This document shows, one piece after another, positions 1 to 9,000 of a DNA stretch of 64,000 nucleotides. The notes below the pieces were generated by a model. It ran no database searches and was not told the origin of the DNA. It was given only the letters and a program-made list of their open reading frames with translations. Numbering within the stretch: position 1 is the stretch's first letter; every line of letters starts with the position of its first letter. A program made the position numbers and the translations under genes. The stretch spans positions 1 through 64,000 of the forward strand of contig JBHGNT010000053.1 in the NCBI GenBank assembly GCA_043228905.1, given 5' to 3'. This stretch comes from Azolla caroliniana. Lineage: Eukaryota > Polypodiophyta.

Positions 1-788
1 AAAAATTTGATGGAACGAGGTCGCGTTTCCGAGGGTTCATCAACCAAGTTCGACTTATCATTCGGCTACAACCTCAACGTTATGGAGATGGTCTTCGACA
101 AGTCGGTCTTGTGGGCACCCTTCTCTCCGGTCCGGCCCAAGCTTGGTTTGCACCATTGGTAGAAACCTCATCACCTTTATTGGAGGACTTTCCCGCCTTC
201 CTCGCCGAGTTAGAGGCCACATTTGGAGAGACGGACCGACGACGTACAGCTCTTAACAAGATTTATGCACTCGAACAAGGTTCACGTGCAGCTTCGGTCT
301 ATGCTTCCGAATTTCGACAACTAGCATGCGACGTCAATTGGGATGATCAAGCTTTAGTTGATCACTTTCGGCGCGGTCTTCGAAGTAATGTCAAGAATCT
401 TCTCTTAAACTTTCCAGAGCCCACCTCGTTATCCCAAGCGATTTCACAAGCAGTCCATTGTGACAATCGTCTTTTCGAATTTCGCCAAGAAGAGCGCCGG
501 ACTTGGGTTCCACCTCATTCACTTCCACGCCACGCCCCGGTCATACAACCCCAAGCATACTCACACTCGCCTACTTCGGCAGATGCTCCTGTCCCCATGG
601 AAATTGATCAAGCCCGATTTCGGCCATTGACTGATGCTGAACGACAATTTCGGCGGGCTAATGGCTTGTGCATGTATTGTGGCGCCTCCGGTCATGTCGT
701 TCGCCATTGTCCTAGGAGTACTCGCCCACAATTCCATCGAGCTAACGGACCCCAACATCCGGAAAACGACATCGTTCGGTTGCAGTAG
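1..788 (+). CDS. gag: Gag of chromodomain Ty3/gypsy element 1 (5' end outside window)
   Basis: This is the C-terminal 261 codons of a retrotransposon capsid/nucleocapsid protein, open from base 3 to the TAG at 786-788. It is nearly identical to the complete Gag at 5065-6081, from which the missing N-terminus can be judged to be about 76 residues. Near its end it carries one CCHC zinc knuckle (C-X2-C-X4-H-X4-C, beginning CMYCGASGH), the nucleic-acid-binding signature of Gag. The pol frame starts 5 bp after the stop, in the -1 frame. The element's 5' LTR and leader lie left of the window. No internal stop is seen, so this copy may be recent. Confidence 0.9.
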   Translation, partial: KFDGTRSRFRGFINQVRLIIRLQPQRYGDGLRQVGLVGTLLSGPAQAWFAPLVETSSPLLEDFPAFLAELEATFGETDRRRTALNKIYALEQGSRAASVYASEFRQLACDVNWDDQALVDHFRRGLRSNVKNLLLNFPEPTSLSQAISQAVHCDNRLFEFRQEERRTWVPPHSLPRHAPVIQPQAYSHSPTSADAPVPMEIDQARFRPLTDAERQFRRANGLCMYCGASGHVVRHCPRSTRPQFHRANGPQHPENDIVRLQ

Positions 789-793
789 GAGCC

Positions 794-3700
794 ATGCAAC
801 TGGACATCTCCCGTCGCCCACATTCTCTTGGTTCCATTGCCGGACCATCAGGCAATTTCACATTGGAGGTATGGCTTTCGTTTAACTCTAGTTCCATTCA
901 GTCTGTTGCTTTACTTGATTCTGGGGCATCTTCTTGCTTCATCGACGTCGCGTTTGCCCAAGCACATGGCGTACCTGTCGTTGGCCTCTCAAAACCCATT
1001 CCAGTTGAAGCCATTGACGGGTGCGTCCTCTCGTCAGGTGCAATTACTCAAGCTACAATCCCATTAGGGCTTCGGGTGGGCTCACACCAAGAGGAGCTCA
1101 CCTTTTACCTCATCGCATCTCCTCGACATCCGATCGTCTTAGGACTAACGTGGTTGGAGGCGCACAATCCAATAGTAGATTGGTGCAACCGCTCGATCAC
1201 ATTTAGCAAGCCAAGATGCTCGTGCAAAAGTATGAAGGTAAATTCAGTTTCCTATCCTTCGGAGACGGTCGACTCCGAATTGACTACCCCATCATTCGTC
1301 CAGGATGGGTTTGTTTGTGGCGCCATTTCTAACACACTCCATGTTATTCCCGAAAAATACCAACACTTCTCCGACGTATTTGAAAAATGTAATGCTGATC
1401 GGTTGCCTGAACATCGGCTCTACGACTGTCCGATTGATCTTCAAGAAGGTGCGTGTCCACCCTTTGGTCCTCTATATGCGTTGTCTGCACCAGAGTTGAA
1501 GGCCCTTCGTGTGTATCTTGATGAGAACCTCGCGAAAGGCTTTATTCAACCTTCTAAGTCACCAGCCGGGGCCCCCATTTTATTTGTGAAGAAGAAGGAC
1601 GGCTCTCTACGCTTATGCGTCGACTACCGAGGTCTCAACAAACTCACTGTGCGCAACCGCTATCCGCTACCTCTGATCCCCGAACTCCTTGATCGGCTCC
1701 GAGTTGCGCGTGTCTTCTCCAAAGTTGATCTGCGTGGCGCGTACAATCTAGTACGCATCAAGCCGGGGGATGAATGGAAAACCGCATTTCGAACACGGTA
1801 TGGGCATTTCGAATACAAGGTAATGCCTTTTGGTCTTACTAACGCTCCCGCAGTTTTTCAACATATGATGAACGATATTTTCCGGGAATATCTTGATCTT
1901 TTTGTTGTCATTTACCTCGATGATATTCTCATTTTCTCGCCAAACATGGAGGAGCACACTCGCCAAGTCCAATTAGTTCTGGCCAAACTTCGCGAGCATG
2001 GCCTTTATGCCAAAGGCGAGAAATGCGAGTTCGACCGTACCTCGATCGAATTTCTGGGCTACATCATCTCGCCCACTGGCATCACCATGGATATGAAGAA
2101 GGTCTCTGTCATTCAGGCGTGGGCGACTCCAAGGCGACTTAAAGATGTGCAATCCTTCCTCGGCTTCGCAAATTTTTACCGTCGCTTCATCAAGGGGTTT
2201 TCCACCCTAGCACAACCTCTTATCGCTCTCACCCATAAGGGCACTCCATTTTTATGGACCTCAGAGGCACAAAATGCGTTCGACTCACTCAAACACGCAT
2301 TCATCACTGCCCCGGTGCTGCTACATGCCGACCCCACAAAACCCTTCCAAGTCGAAACCGATGCCTCTGACTTTGCCATTGGCGCCATCTTATCCCAAGC
2401 AGACGACAACAACCTAATGCACCCAGTGGCTTACTATTCCCGAAAATTTACGGCATCCGAAATCAATTATCCCATTTACGACAAGGAGCTTGCTGCTATC
2501 ATTGCTGCCTTTGAAGAATGGCGACCCTACTTGGCCGGCGCACAACATCGTGTCCAGGTAGTGACTGATCATAAAAATTTAGTTTATTTTTCCACCACTC
2601 GTACTTTGAATCGAAGGCAGGCCCGTTGGTCAACATTTCTCGCTGACTACGATTTTGAGATTGTATTTCGACCTGGTGGCCAACATGGGAAGGCTGATGC
2701 CCTTTCTCGCCGAGCTGACCTTGCACTCCGCCCTGGGGATGCTGCTTATGCTCAACAATCTAGACGTTTGTTGAAACCCGACCAATTGCATATGTTTGCC
2801 ACTTGTATGTTGCAGGATGATTCTTTACTCCAACAAATCACTGATGCATCCAAGACCGATGCGTTCGCCAACGAGATTCGAGATAGTCTGCAAAACCCCT
2901 CCAAGGCGACCAAAAGGAAGGATCTTGACACCTTCACCATACAAGAGGGTTTGTTGTTCCGAGATCATCTCTTATACGTCCCAGAGGGCCCATGTCGCAC
3001 CCGGGTGTTGCGGGAATGCCACGATGACCCACTTGCAGGTCATTTCGGGGTCGCGAAAACCCTCGAGCTAATCTCTCGGGGGTATTGGTGGCCACAACCA
3101 TGGAAGCTGGTCAAAGAATACATAAAGAGTTGTGAGGTTTGTGCTCGCTCCAAAGCCATTCATCATCGGCCATACGGCTTACTACAGCCGCTTCCATGTC
3201 CTCGTCGTCCTTGGGCCTCTATCTCTATGGACCTGATAACTGATCTACCCTTGGTCAATAGTTATGACTCGGTGTTGGTCGTTGTCGATCGGTTTACGAA
3301 GATGGCTCACTTCACTCCATGCTCCAAAACCATTTCCGGAGAAGGAATGGTGCATCTCCTACTCAACAATGTAGTACGCTTGCATGGACTCCCCGATGAT
3401 GTCATCTCGGATCGCGGACCCCAGTTTGTCTCTCACTTCTGGCAGCGCTTGCTACAAACTTTAGGCATCTCTGTCAAGTTGTCCTCCGCTTATCACCCCC
3501 AAACTGACGGGCAAACGGAGCCTGTCAACCAAATCCTTGAGCAGTATCTTCGGTGCTCGGTTAGTTACCAACAAGATGATTGGGTCAACTTACTTTCGCT
3601 CGCGGAATTCGCCTACAATAATTCTCTCCATGCATCGACTGGCGTCACTCCCTTCTTTGCCAACTATGGTTTACATCCTCGCTTCAACATTTCCCTTCCT

Positions 3701-4342
3701 ACCACTTCCGTGAACCCTTCGGCGGAGGATCGTGCCCGCATTTTGGAAGAAGTACATCATGATTTATCCTTGGAGCTTAGTCTTGCTAATGAACGATACA
3801 AGAAGCAGGCTGATCGCCATCGATCTTCCACTCCACACTTTGTCGTTGGAGACATGGTCTGGTTGTTACGTCGACACATCTCTACTACTCGTCCATGTGC
3901 GAAACTTGATTACAAGAAGTTGGGACCATTCCGTATCATCGAGTGCATCAATCCCGTCGCCTTCCGGCTCGCCCTTCCATCCCACTTCCGGATTCACGAT
4001 GTTTTTCATGTCTCCCTCCTCGAACCCCATTATGCTTCACAACTCCCAGGACGTCAAGCCCCACCACCACCACCTGTGCAGTTGACGACAGGGGAGGAAT
4101 ACGAGGTCGACCAAATCCTTGACTCGCGTTGGCACCGTCGACACTTGCAATACCTCGTCCTATGGCGGGGTTACCCCATGTCTGAGGCCACATGGGAACC
4201 ATCGGCAAATTTACAAAATGCCCCAGAGGTCGTCCAAGATTTTCATCACCGATATCCCCACAAACCAGCGGCCGATTTGGGAAGGCGGCGTAAGAGGGGG
4301 GATAATGTCAAGATTCGAACTCTTGACACGACCATGTTATAA
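794..4342 (+). CDS. pol: Pol polyprotein of chromodomain Ty3/gypsy element 1 (PR-RT-RNaseH-IN-chromodomain)
   Basis: An intact polyprotein of 1182 residues that would copy and integrate the element. In order it shows an aspartic protease (LLDSGASSC, residues 41-49), reverse transcriptase with the YLDD catalytic box (near 374), RNase H, an HHCC zinc-binding integrase N-domain, a DDE integrase core, a GPF-type C-domain and a terminal chromodomain (from about 1102). The chromodomain after integrase assigns it to the chromoviruses. It differs from the second copy at a few residues, most notably a proline instead of arginine directly after the catalytic Glu of integrase (TEPVN versus TERVN), which could weaken integration. 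The last 12 codons and the stop lie inside the 3' LTR. Confidence 0.93.
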   Translation: MQLDISRRPHSLGSIAGPSGNFTLEVWLSFNSSSIQSVALLDSGASSCFIDVAFAQAHGVPVVGLSKPIPVEAIDGCVLSSGAITQATIPLGLRVGSHQEELTFYLIASPRHPIVLGLTWLEAHNPIVDWCNRSITFSKPRCSCKSMKVNSVSYPSETVDSELTTPSFVQDGFVCGAISNTLHVIPEKYQHFSDVFEKCNADRLPEHRLYDCPIDLQEGACPPFGPLYALSAPELKALRVYLDENLAKGFIQPSKSPAGAPILFVKKKDGSLRLCVDYRGLNKLTVRNRYPLPLIPELLDRLRVARVFSKVDLRGAYNLVRIKPGDEWKTAFRTRYGHFEYKVMPFGLTNAPAVFQHMMNDIFREYLDLFVVIYLDDILIFSPNMEEHTRQVQLVLAKLREHGLYAKGEKCEFDRTSIEFLGYIISPTGITMDMKKVSVIQAWATPRRLKDVQSFLGFANFYRRFIKGFSTLAQPLIALTHKGTPFLWTSEAQNAFDSLKHAFITAPVLLHADPTKPFQVETDASDFAIGAILSQADDNNLMHPVAYYSRKFTASEINYPIYDKELAAIIAAFEEWRPYLAGAQHRVQVVTDHKNLVYFSTTRTLNRRQARWSTFLADYDFEIVFRPGGQHGKADALSRRADLALRPGDAAYAQQSRRLLKPDQLHMFATCMLQDDSLLQQITDASKTDAFANEIRDSLQNPSKATKRKDLDTFTIQEGLLFRDHLLYVPEGPCRTRVLRECHDDPLAGHFGVAKTLELISRGYWWPQPWKLVKEYIKSCEVCARSKAIHHRPYGLLQPLPCPRRPWASISMDLITDLPLVNSYDSVLVVVDRFTKMAHFTPCSKTISGEGMVHLLLNNVVRLHGLPDDVISDRGPQFVSHFWQRLLQTLGISVKLSSAYHPQTDGQTEPVNQILEQYLRCSVSYQQDDWVNLLSLAEFAYNNSLHASTGVTPFFANYGLHPRFNISLPTTSVNPSAEDRARILEEVHHDLSLELSLANERYKKQADRHRSSTPHFVVGDMVWLLRRHISTTRPCAKLDYKKLGPFRIIECINPVAFRLALPSHFRIHDVFHVSLLEPHYASQLPGRQAPPPPPVQLTTGEEYEVDQILDSRWHRRHLQYLVLWRGYPMSEATWEPSANLQNAPEVVQDFHHRYPHKPAADLGRRRKRGDNVKIRTLDTTML

Positions 4343-4658
4343 TCTACTATTATGAGTTAACCAAGATATCTAGTACTAGTTATGTATGTAATTGGTCCTT
4401 ATTATTTTGCTAGCATCATGTGCATAGTTGCTCCTTTGTAGTATTTACACTTGGCACATGCATGCATACCTACATGCTCTATTGTAGATTCACATGCGTG
4501 CAACAAGTGTGCATGCCATGTAGTATAAATAGAGGAGTTCACCTTGAAGGAATTCAAGGTGAACAACACCAGTTATGGAGTCTTTCCTTTAGTACTATCT
4601 TCTTTCTTGTCCATTTGGTTATCTTCTTGGTTGTCTCTTGAGTTTATGATCCGTGACA
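4306..4658 (+). repeat. 3' LTR of chromodomain element 1
   Basis: A 353-bp long terminal repeat that begins TGTCAAGATTCG and ends GATCCGTGACA. It differs from the two LTRs of element 2 by five substitutions (about 1.4 percent), so elements 1 and 2 are separate copies of one young family. It contains a TATA box followed by the 12-bp inverted repeat at 4537-4564. It is followed by four bases (GTAA) and then directly by the next LTR. Confidence 0.95.
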
Positions 4659-4662
4659 GTAA
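4659..4662. other. LTR-LTR junction, four extra bases GTAA
   Basis: The 3' LTR of element 1 and the 5' LTR of element 2 abut with only GTAA between them. GT equals the two bases between the 5' LTR end and the primer-binding site (5016-5017), and AA equals the two bases between the polypurine tract and the 3' LTR (9600-9601). This is the composition expected when the unprocessed ends of two linear cDNAs are ligated. It is not a target-site duplication. Confidence 0.8.
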
Positions 4663-4880
4663 TGTCAAGATTCGAACTCTTGACACGACCATGTTATAAT
4701 CTACTATTATGAGTTAACCAAGATATCTAGTACTAGTTATGTATGTAATTGTTCCTTATTATTTTGCTAGCATCATGTGCATAGTTGCTCCCTTGTAGTA
4801 TTTACACTTGGCACATGCATGCATACCTACATGCTCTATTGTAGATTCACATGCGTGCAACAAGTATGCATGCCATGTAG

Positions 4881-4888
4881 TATAAATA
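4881..4888 (+). promoter_or_regulatory. TATA box of the element 2 LTR
   Basis: TATAAATA lies 32 bp before the 11-base sequence at 4913 that is complementary to the primer site. Plant TATA boxes usually sit about 30 bp before the transcription start, so the RNA should begin close to 4913. Confidence 0.75.
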
Positions 4889-4893
4889 GAGGA

Positions 4894-4921
4894 GTTCACC
4901 TTGAAGGAATTCAAGGTGAAC
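4894..4921. repeat. Perfect inverted repeat in the LTR at the predicted transcript start
   Basis: Twelve-base arms (GTTCACCTTGAA and TTCAAGGTGAAC) separated by GGAA. The right arm holds most of the predicted self-primer and the left arm shares GTTCACCTT with the primer-binding site downstream of the LTR. The same repeat is in the other two LTRs (4537-4564 and 9833-9860). Confidence 0.9.
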
Positions 4922-4923
4922 AA
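4913..4923 (+). promoter_or_regulatory. Predicted self-primer at the RNA 5' end (AAGGTGAACAA)
   Basis: These eleven bases, at the expected transcription start, are the exact reverse complement of 5018-5028. In Tf1 of fission yeast the first 11 bases of the transcript fold back on the primer-binding site and prime minus-strand synthesis. The geometry here is the same. The start site itself is inferred from the TATA spacing. Confidence 0.7.
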
Positions 4924-5017
4924 CACCAGTTATGGAGTCTTTCCTTTAGTACTATATTCTTTCTTGTCCATTTGGTTATCTTCTTCGTTGTCTCTTGAGT
5001 TTATGATCCGTGACAGT

Positions 5018-5028
5018 TTGTTCACCTT
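5018..5028 (+). other. Primer-binding site for self-priming (TTGTTCACCTT)
   Basis: It starts two bases after the LTR end, where a retrotransposon primer site is expected, but it lacks the TGG that pairs with the CCA end of a tRNA. Instead it pairs perfectly with 4913-4923. The GT at 5016-5017 also appears at the LTR-LTR junction, which independently supports this boundary. Confidence 0.75.
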
Positions 5029-5064
5029 CCATCCTCATAGCTCTCCCTCTCATAAGCCATAGCT

Positions 5065-6081
5065 ATGTCCGACTCAACTAGTGAGTTAGGCCAAATAATG
5101 GTAGCCTTACGACAACTACAGCTTGAAAATGAAGCTCTTCGAAATTCTTTACAAGAACTTCAAGTCGGTACCTCCCTATCCTCACAACCCCCGAACCCTA
5201 GTCTCCCACAACAACCTAGCCTAGAGCCCGATCTTCTACCAACATCTAGCCTAGCTTCATCACAGTTTCTTGAGCCTAAGGTTAGCCTCCCAGAAAAATT
5301 TGATGGAACGAGGTCGCGTTTCCGAGGGTTCATCAACCAAGTTCGACTTATCATTCGGCTACAACCTCAACGTTATGGAGATGGTCTTCGACAAGTCGGC
5401 CTTGTGGGCACCCTTCTCTCCGGTCCGGCCCAAGCTTGGTTTGCACCATTGGTAGAAACCTCATCACCTTTATTGGAGGACTTTCCCGCCTTCCTCGCCG
5501 AGTTAGAGGCCACATTTGGAGAGACGGACCGACGACGTACAGCTCTTAACAAGATTTATGCACTCGAACAAGGTTCACGTGCAGCTTCGGTCTATGCTTC
5601 CGAATTTCGACAACTAGCATGCGACGTCAATTGGGATGATCAAGCTTTAGCTGATCACTTTCGGCGCGGTCTTCGAAGCAATGTCAAGAATCTTCTCTTA
5701 AACTTTCCGGAGCCCACCTCGTTATCCCAAGCGATTTCACAAGCAGTCCATTGTGACAATCGTCTTTTCGAATTTCGCCAAGAAGAGCGCCGGACTTGGT
5801 TCCCACCTCATTCACTTCCACGCCACGCCCCGGTCATACAACCCCAAGCATCCTCACACTCGCCTACTTCGGCAGATGCTCCTGTCCCCATGGAAATTGA
5901 TCAAGCCCGATTTCGACCATTGACTGATGCTGAACGACAATTTCGGCGGGCTAATGGCTTGTGCATGTATTGTGGCGCCTCCGGTCATGTCGTTCGCCAT
6001 TGTCCTAGGAGTACTCGCCCACAATTCCATAGAGCTAACGGACCCCAACATCCGGAAAACGACATCGTTCGGTTGCAGTAG
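5065..6081 (+). CDS. gag: Gag of chromodomain element 2
   Basis: A complete 338-residue structural protein for virus-like particles. The start at 5065 is the first ATG after a 49-base leader following the LTR. The N-terminus (residues about 5-35) is rich in Leu, Glu and Gln with heptad-like spacing and could be a short coiled coil. The middle holds the retrotransposon capsid region (residues about 80-240, with KFDGTRSRF and a QAWF motif), and the C-terminus has one CCHC zinc knuckle (C300, C303, H308, C313). It ends with TAG at 6079-6081. Pol begins at 6087 in the -1 frame; the pol frame is open back to 6039, so the frames overlap by about 43 bases. Confidence 0.93.
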   Translation: MSDSTSELGQIMVALRQLQLENEALRNSLQELQVGTSLSSQPPNPSLPQQPSLEPDLLPTSSLASSQFLEPKVSLPEKFDGTRSRFRGFINQVRLIIRLQPQRYGDGLRQVGLVGTLLSGPAQAWFAPLVETSSPLLEDFPAFLAELEATFGETDRRRTALNKIYALEQGSRAASVYASEFRQLACDVNWDDQALADHFRRGLRSNVKNLLLNFPEPTSLSQAISQAVHCDNRLFEFRQEERRTWFPPHSLPRHAPVIQPQASSHSPTSADAPVPMEIDQARFRPLTDAERQFRRANGLCMYCGASGHVVRHCPRSTRPQFHRANGPQHPENDIVRLQ

Positions 6082-6086
6082 GAGCC

Positions 6087-9000
6087 ATGCAACTGGACAT
6101 CTCCCGTCGCCCACATTCTCTTGGTTCCATTGCCGGACCATCAGGCAATTTCACATTGGAGGTATGGCTTTCGTTTAACTCTAGTTCCATTCAGTCTGTT
6201 GCTTTACTTGATTCTGGGGCATCTTCTTGCTTCATCGACGTCGCGTTTGCCCAAGCACATGGCGTACCTGTCGTTGGCCTCTCAAAACCCATTCCAGTTG
6301 AAGCCATCGACGGGTGCGTCCTCTCGTCAGGTGCAATTACTCAAGCTACAATCCCATTAGGGCTTCGGGTGGGCTCACACCAAGAGGAGCTCACTTTTTA
6401 CCTCATCGCATCTCCTCGACATCCGATCGTCTTAGGACTAACGTGGTTGGAGGCGCACAATCCAATAGTGGATTGGTGCAACCGCTTGATCACATTTAGC
6501 AAGCCAAGATGCTCGTGCAAAAGTATGAAGGTAAATTCAGTTTCCTATCCTTCGGAGACGGTCGACTCCGAATTGACTACCCCATCATCCGTCCAGGATG
6601 GGTTTGTTTGTGGCACCATTTCTAACACACTCCATGTTATTCCTGAAAAATACCAACACTTCTCCGACGTATTTGAAAAATGTAATGCTGATCGGTTGCC
6701 TGAACACCGGCTCTACGACTGTCCGATTGATCTTCAAGAAGGTGCGTGTCCACCCTTTGGTCCTCTATATGCGTTGTCTGCACCAGAGTTGAAGGCCCTT
6801 CGTGTGTATCTTGATGAGAACCTCGAGAAAGGCTTTATTCAACCTTCTAAGTCACCAGCCGGGGCCCCCATTTTATTTGTGAAGAAGAAGGACGGCTCTC
6901 TACGCTTATGCGTAGACTACCGAGGTCTCAACAAACTCACTGTGCGCAACCGCTATCCGCTACCTCTGATCCCCGAACTCCTTGATCGGCTCCGAGTTGC
7001 GCGTGTCTTCTCCAAAGTTGATCTGCGTGGCGCGTACAATCTAGTACGCATCAAGCCGGGGGATGAATGGAAAACCGCATTTCGAACACGGTATGGGCAT
7101 TTCGAATACAAGGTAATGCCTTTTGGTCTTACTAACGCTCCCGCAGTTTTTCAACATATGATGAACGATATTTTCCGAGAATATCTTGATCTTTTTGTTG
7201 TCATTTACCTCGATGATATTCTCATTTTCTCGCCAAACATGGAGGAGCACACTCGCCAAGTCCGATTAGTTCTGGCCAAACTTCGCGAGCATGGCCTCTA
7301 TGCCAAAAGCGAGAAATGCGAGTTCGACCGTACCTCGATCGAATTTCTGGGCTACATCATCTCGCCCACTGGCATCACCATGGATATGAAGAAGGTCTCT
7401 GTCATTCAGGCGTGGGCGACTCCAAGGCGACTTAAAGATGTGCAATCCTTCCTCGGCTTCGCGAATTTTTACCGTCGCTTCATCAAGGGGTTTTCCACCC
7501 TAGCACAACCTCTTATCGCTCTCACCCATAAAGGCACTCCATTTTTATGGACCTCGGAGGCACAAAATGCGTTCGACTCACTCAAACACGCATTCATCAC
7601 TGCCCCGGTGCTGCTACATGCCGACCCCACAAAACCCTTCCAAGTCGAAACCGATGCCTCTGACTTTGCCATTGGCGCCATCTTATCCCAAGCAGACGAC
7701 AACAACCTAATGCACCCAGTGGCTTACTATTCCCAAAAATTTACGGCATCTGAAATCAATTATCCCATTTACGACAAGGAGCTTGCTGCTATCATTGCTG
7801 CCTTTGAAGAATGGCGACCCTACTTGGCCGGCGCACAACATCGTGTCCAGGTAGTGACTGATCATAAAAATTTAGTTTATTTTTCCACCACTCGTACTTT
7901 GAATCGAAGGCAGGGCCGTTGGTCTACATTTCTCGCCGACTACGATTTTGAGATCGTATTTCGACCTGGAGGCCAACATGGGAAGGCTGATGCCCTTTCT
8001 CGCCGAGCTGACCTTGCACTCCGCCCTGGGGATGCTGCTTATGCTCAACAATCTAGACGTTTGTTGAAACCCGACCAATTGCATCTGTTTGCCACTTGTA
8101 TGTTGCAGGATGATTCTTTACTCCAACAAATCACTGATGCATCCAAGACCGATGCGTTCGCCAACGAGATTCGAGATAGTTTGCAAAACCCCTCCAAGGC
8201 GACCAAAAGGAAGGATCTTGACACCTTCACCATACAAGAGGGTTTGTTGTTCCGAGATCATCTCTTATACGTCCCAGAGGGCCCATGTCGCACCCGGGTG
8301 TTGCGGGAATGCCACGATGACCCACTTGCAGGTCATTTCGGGGTCGCGAAAACCCTCGAGCTAATCTCTCGGGGGTATTGGTGGCCACAACCATGGAAGC
8401 TGGTCAAAGAATACATAAAGAGTTGTGAGGTTTGTGCTCGCTCCAAAGCCATTCATCATCGGCCATACGGCTTACTACAGCCGCTTCCATGTCCTCGTCG
8501 TCCTTGGGCCTCTATCTCTATGGACCTGATAACTGATCTACCCTTGGTCAATAGCTATGACTCGGTGTTGGTCGTTGTCGATCGGTTTACGAAGATGGCT
8601 CACTTCACTCCATGCTCCAAAACCATTTCCGGAGAAGGAATGGTGCATCTCCTACTCAACAATGTAGTACGCTTGCATGGACTCCCCGATGATGTCATCT
8701 CGGATCGCGGACCCCAGTTTGTCTCTCACTTCTGGCAGCGCCTGCTACAAACTTTAGGCATCTCTGTCAAGTTGTCCTCCGCTTATCACCCCCAAACTGA
8801 CGGGCAAACGGAGCGTGTCAACCAAATCCTTGAGCAGTATCTTCGGTGCTCGGTTAGTTACCAACAAGATGATTGGGTCAACTTACTTTCGCTCGCGGAA
8901 TTCGCCTACAATAATTCACTCCATGCATCGACTGGCGTCACTCCCTTCTTTGCCAACTACGGTTTACATCCTCGCTTCAACATTTCCCTTCCTACCACTT

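Larger units (their letters stand above)
4663..5015 (+). repeat. 5' LTR of element 2
   Basis: A 353-bp LTR bounded by TGTCAAG and CGTGACA, identical by eye to 9602-9954. Its first 23 bases form a hairpin with 8-bp arms (TGTCAAGA / TCTTGACA) around the loop TTCGAAC, which resembles the T-arm loop of a tRNA. The promoter elements and the self-primer are listed separately. Confidence 0.95.

Noticed and set aside
2176-2412. Antisense frame within pol (and its equivalent at 7469-7705)
   Set aside because: It mirrors the conserved pol coding strand in both copies and has no domain; the sense frame explains it.
6054-6060. GGAAAAC as a -1 slippery site between gag and pol
   Set aside because: It is in the right phase but does not fit X XXY YYZ, so it is not sufficient evidence for frameshifting.
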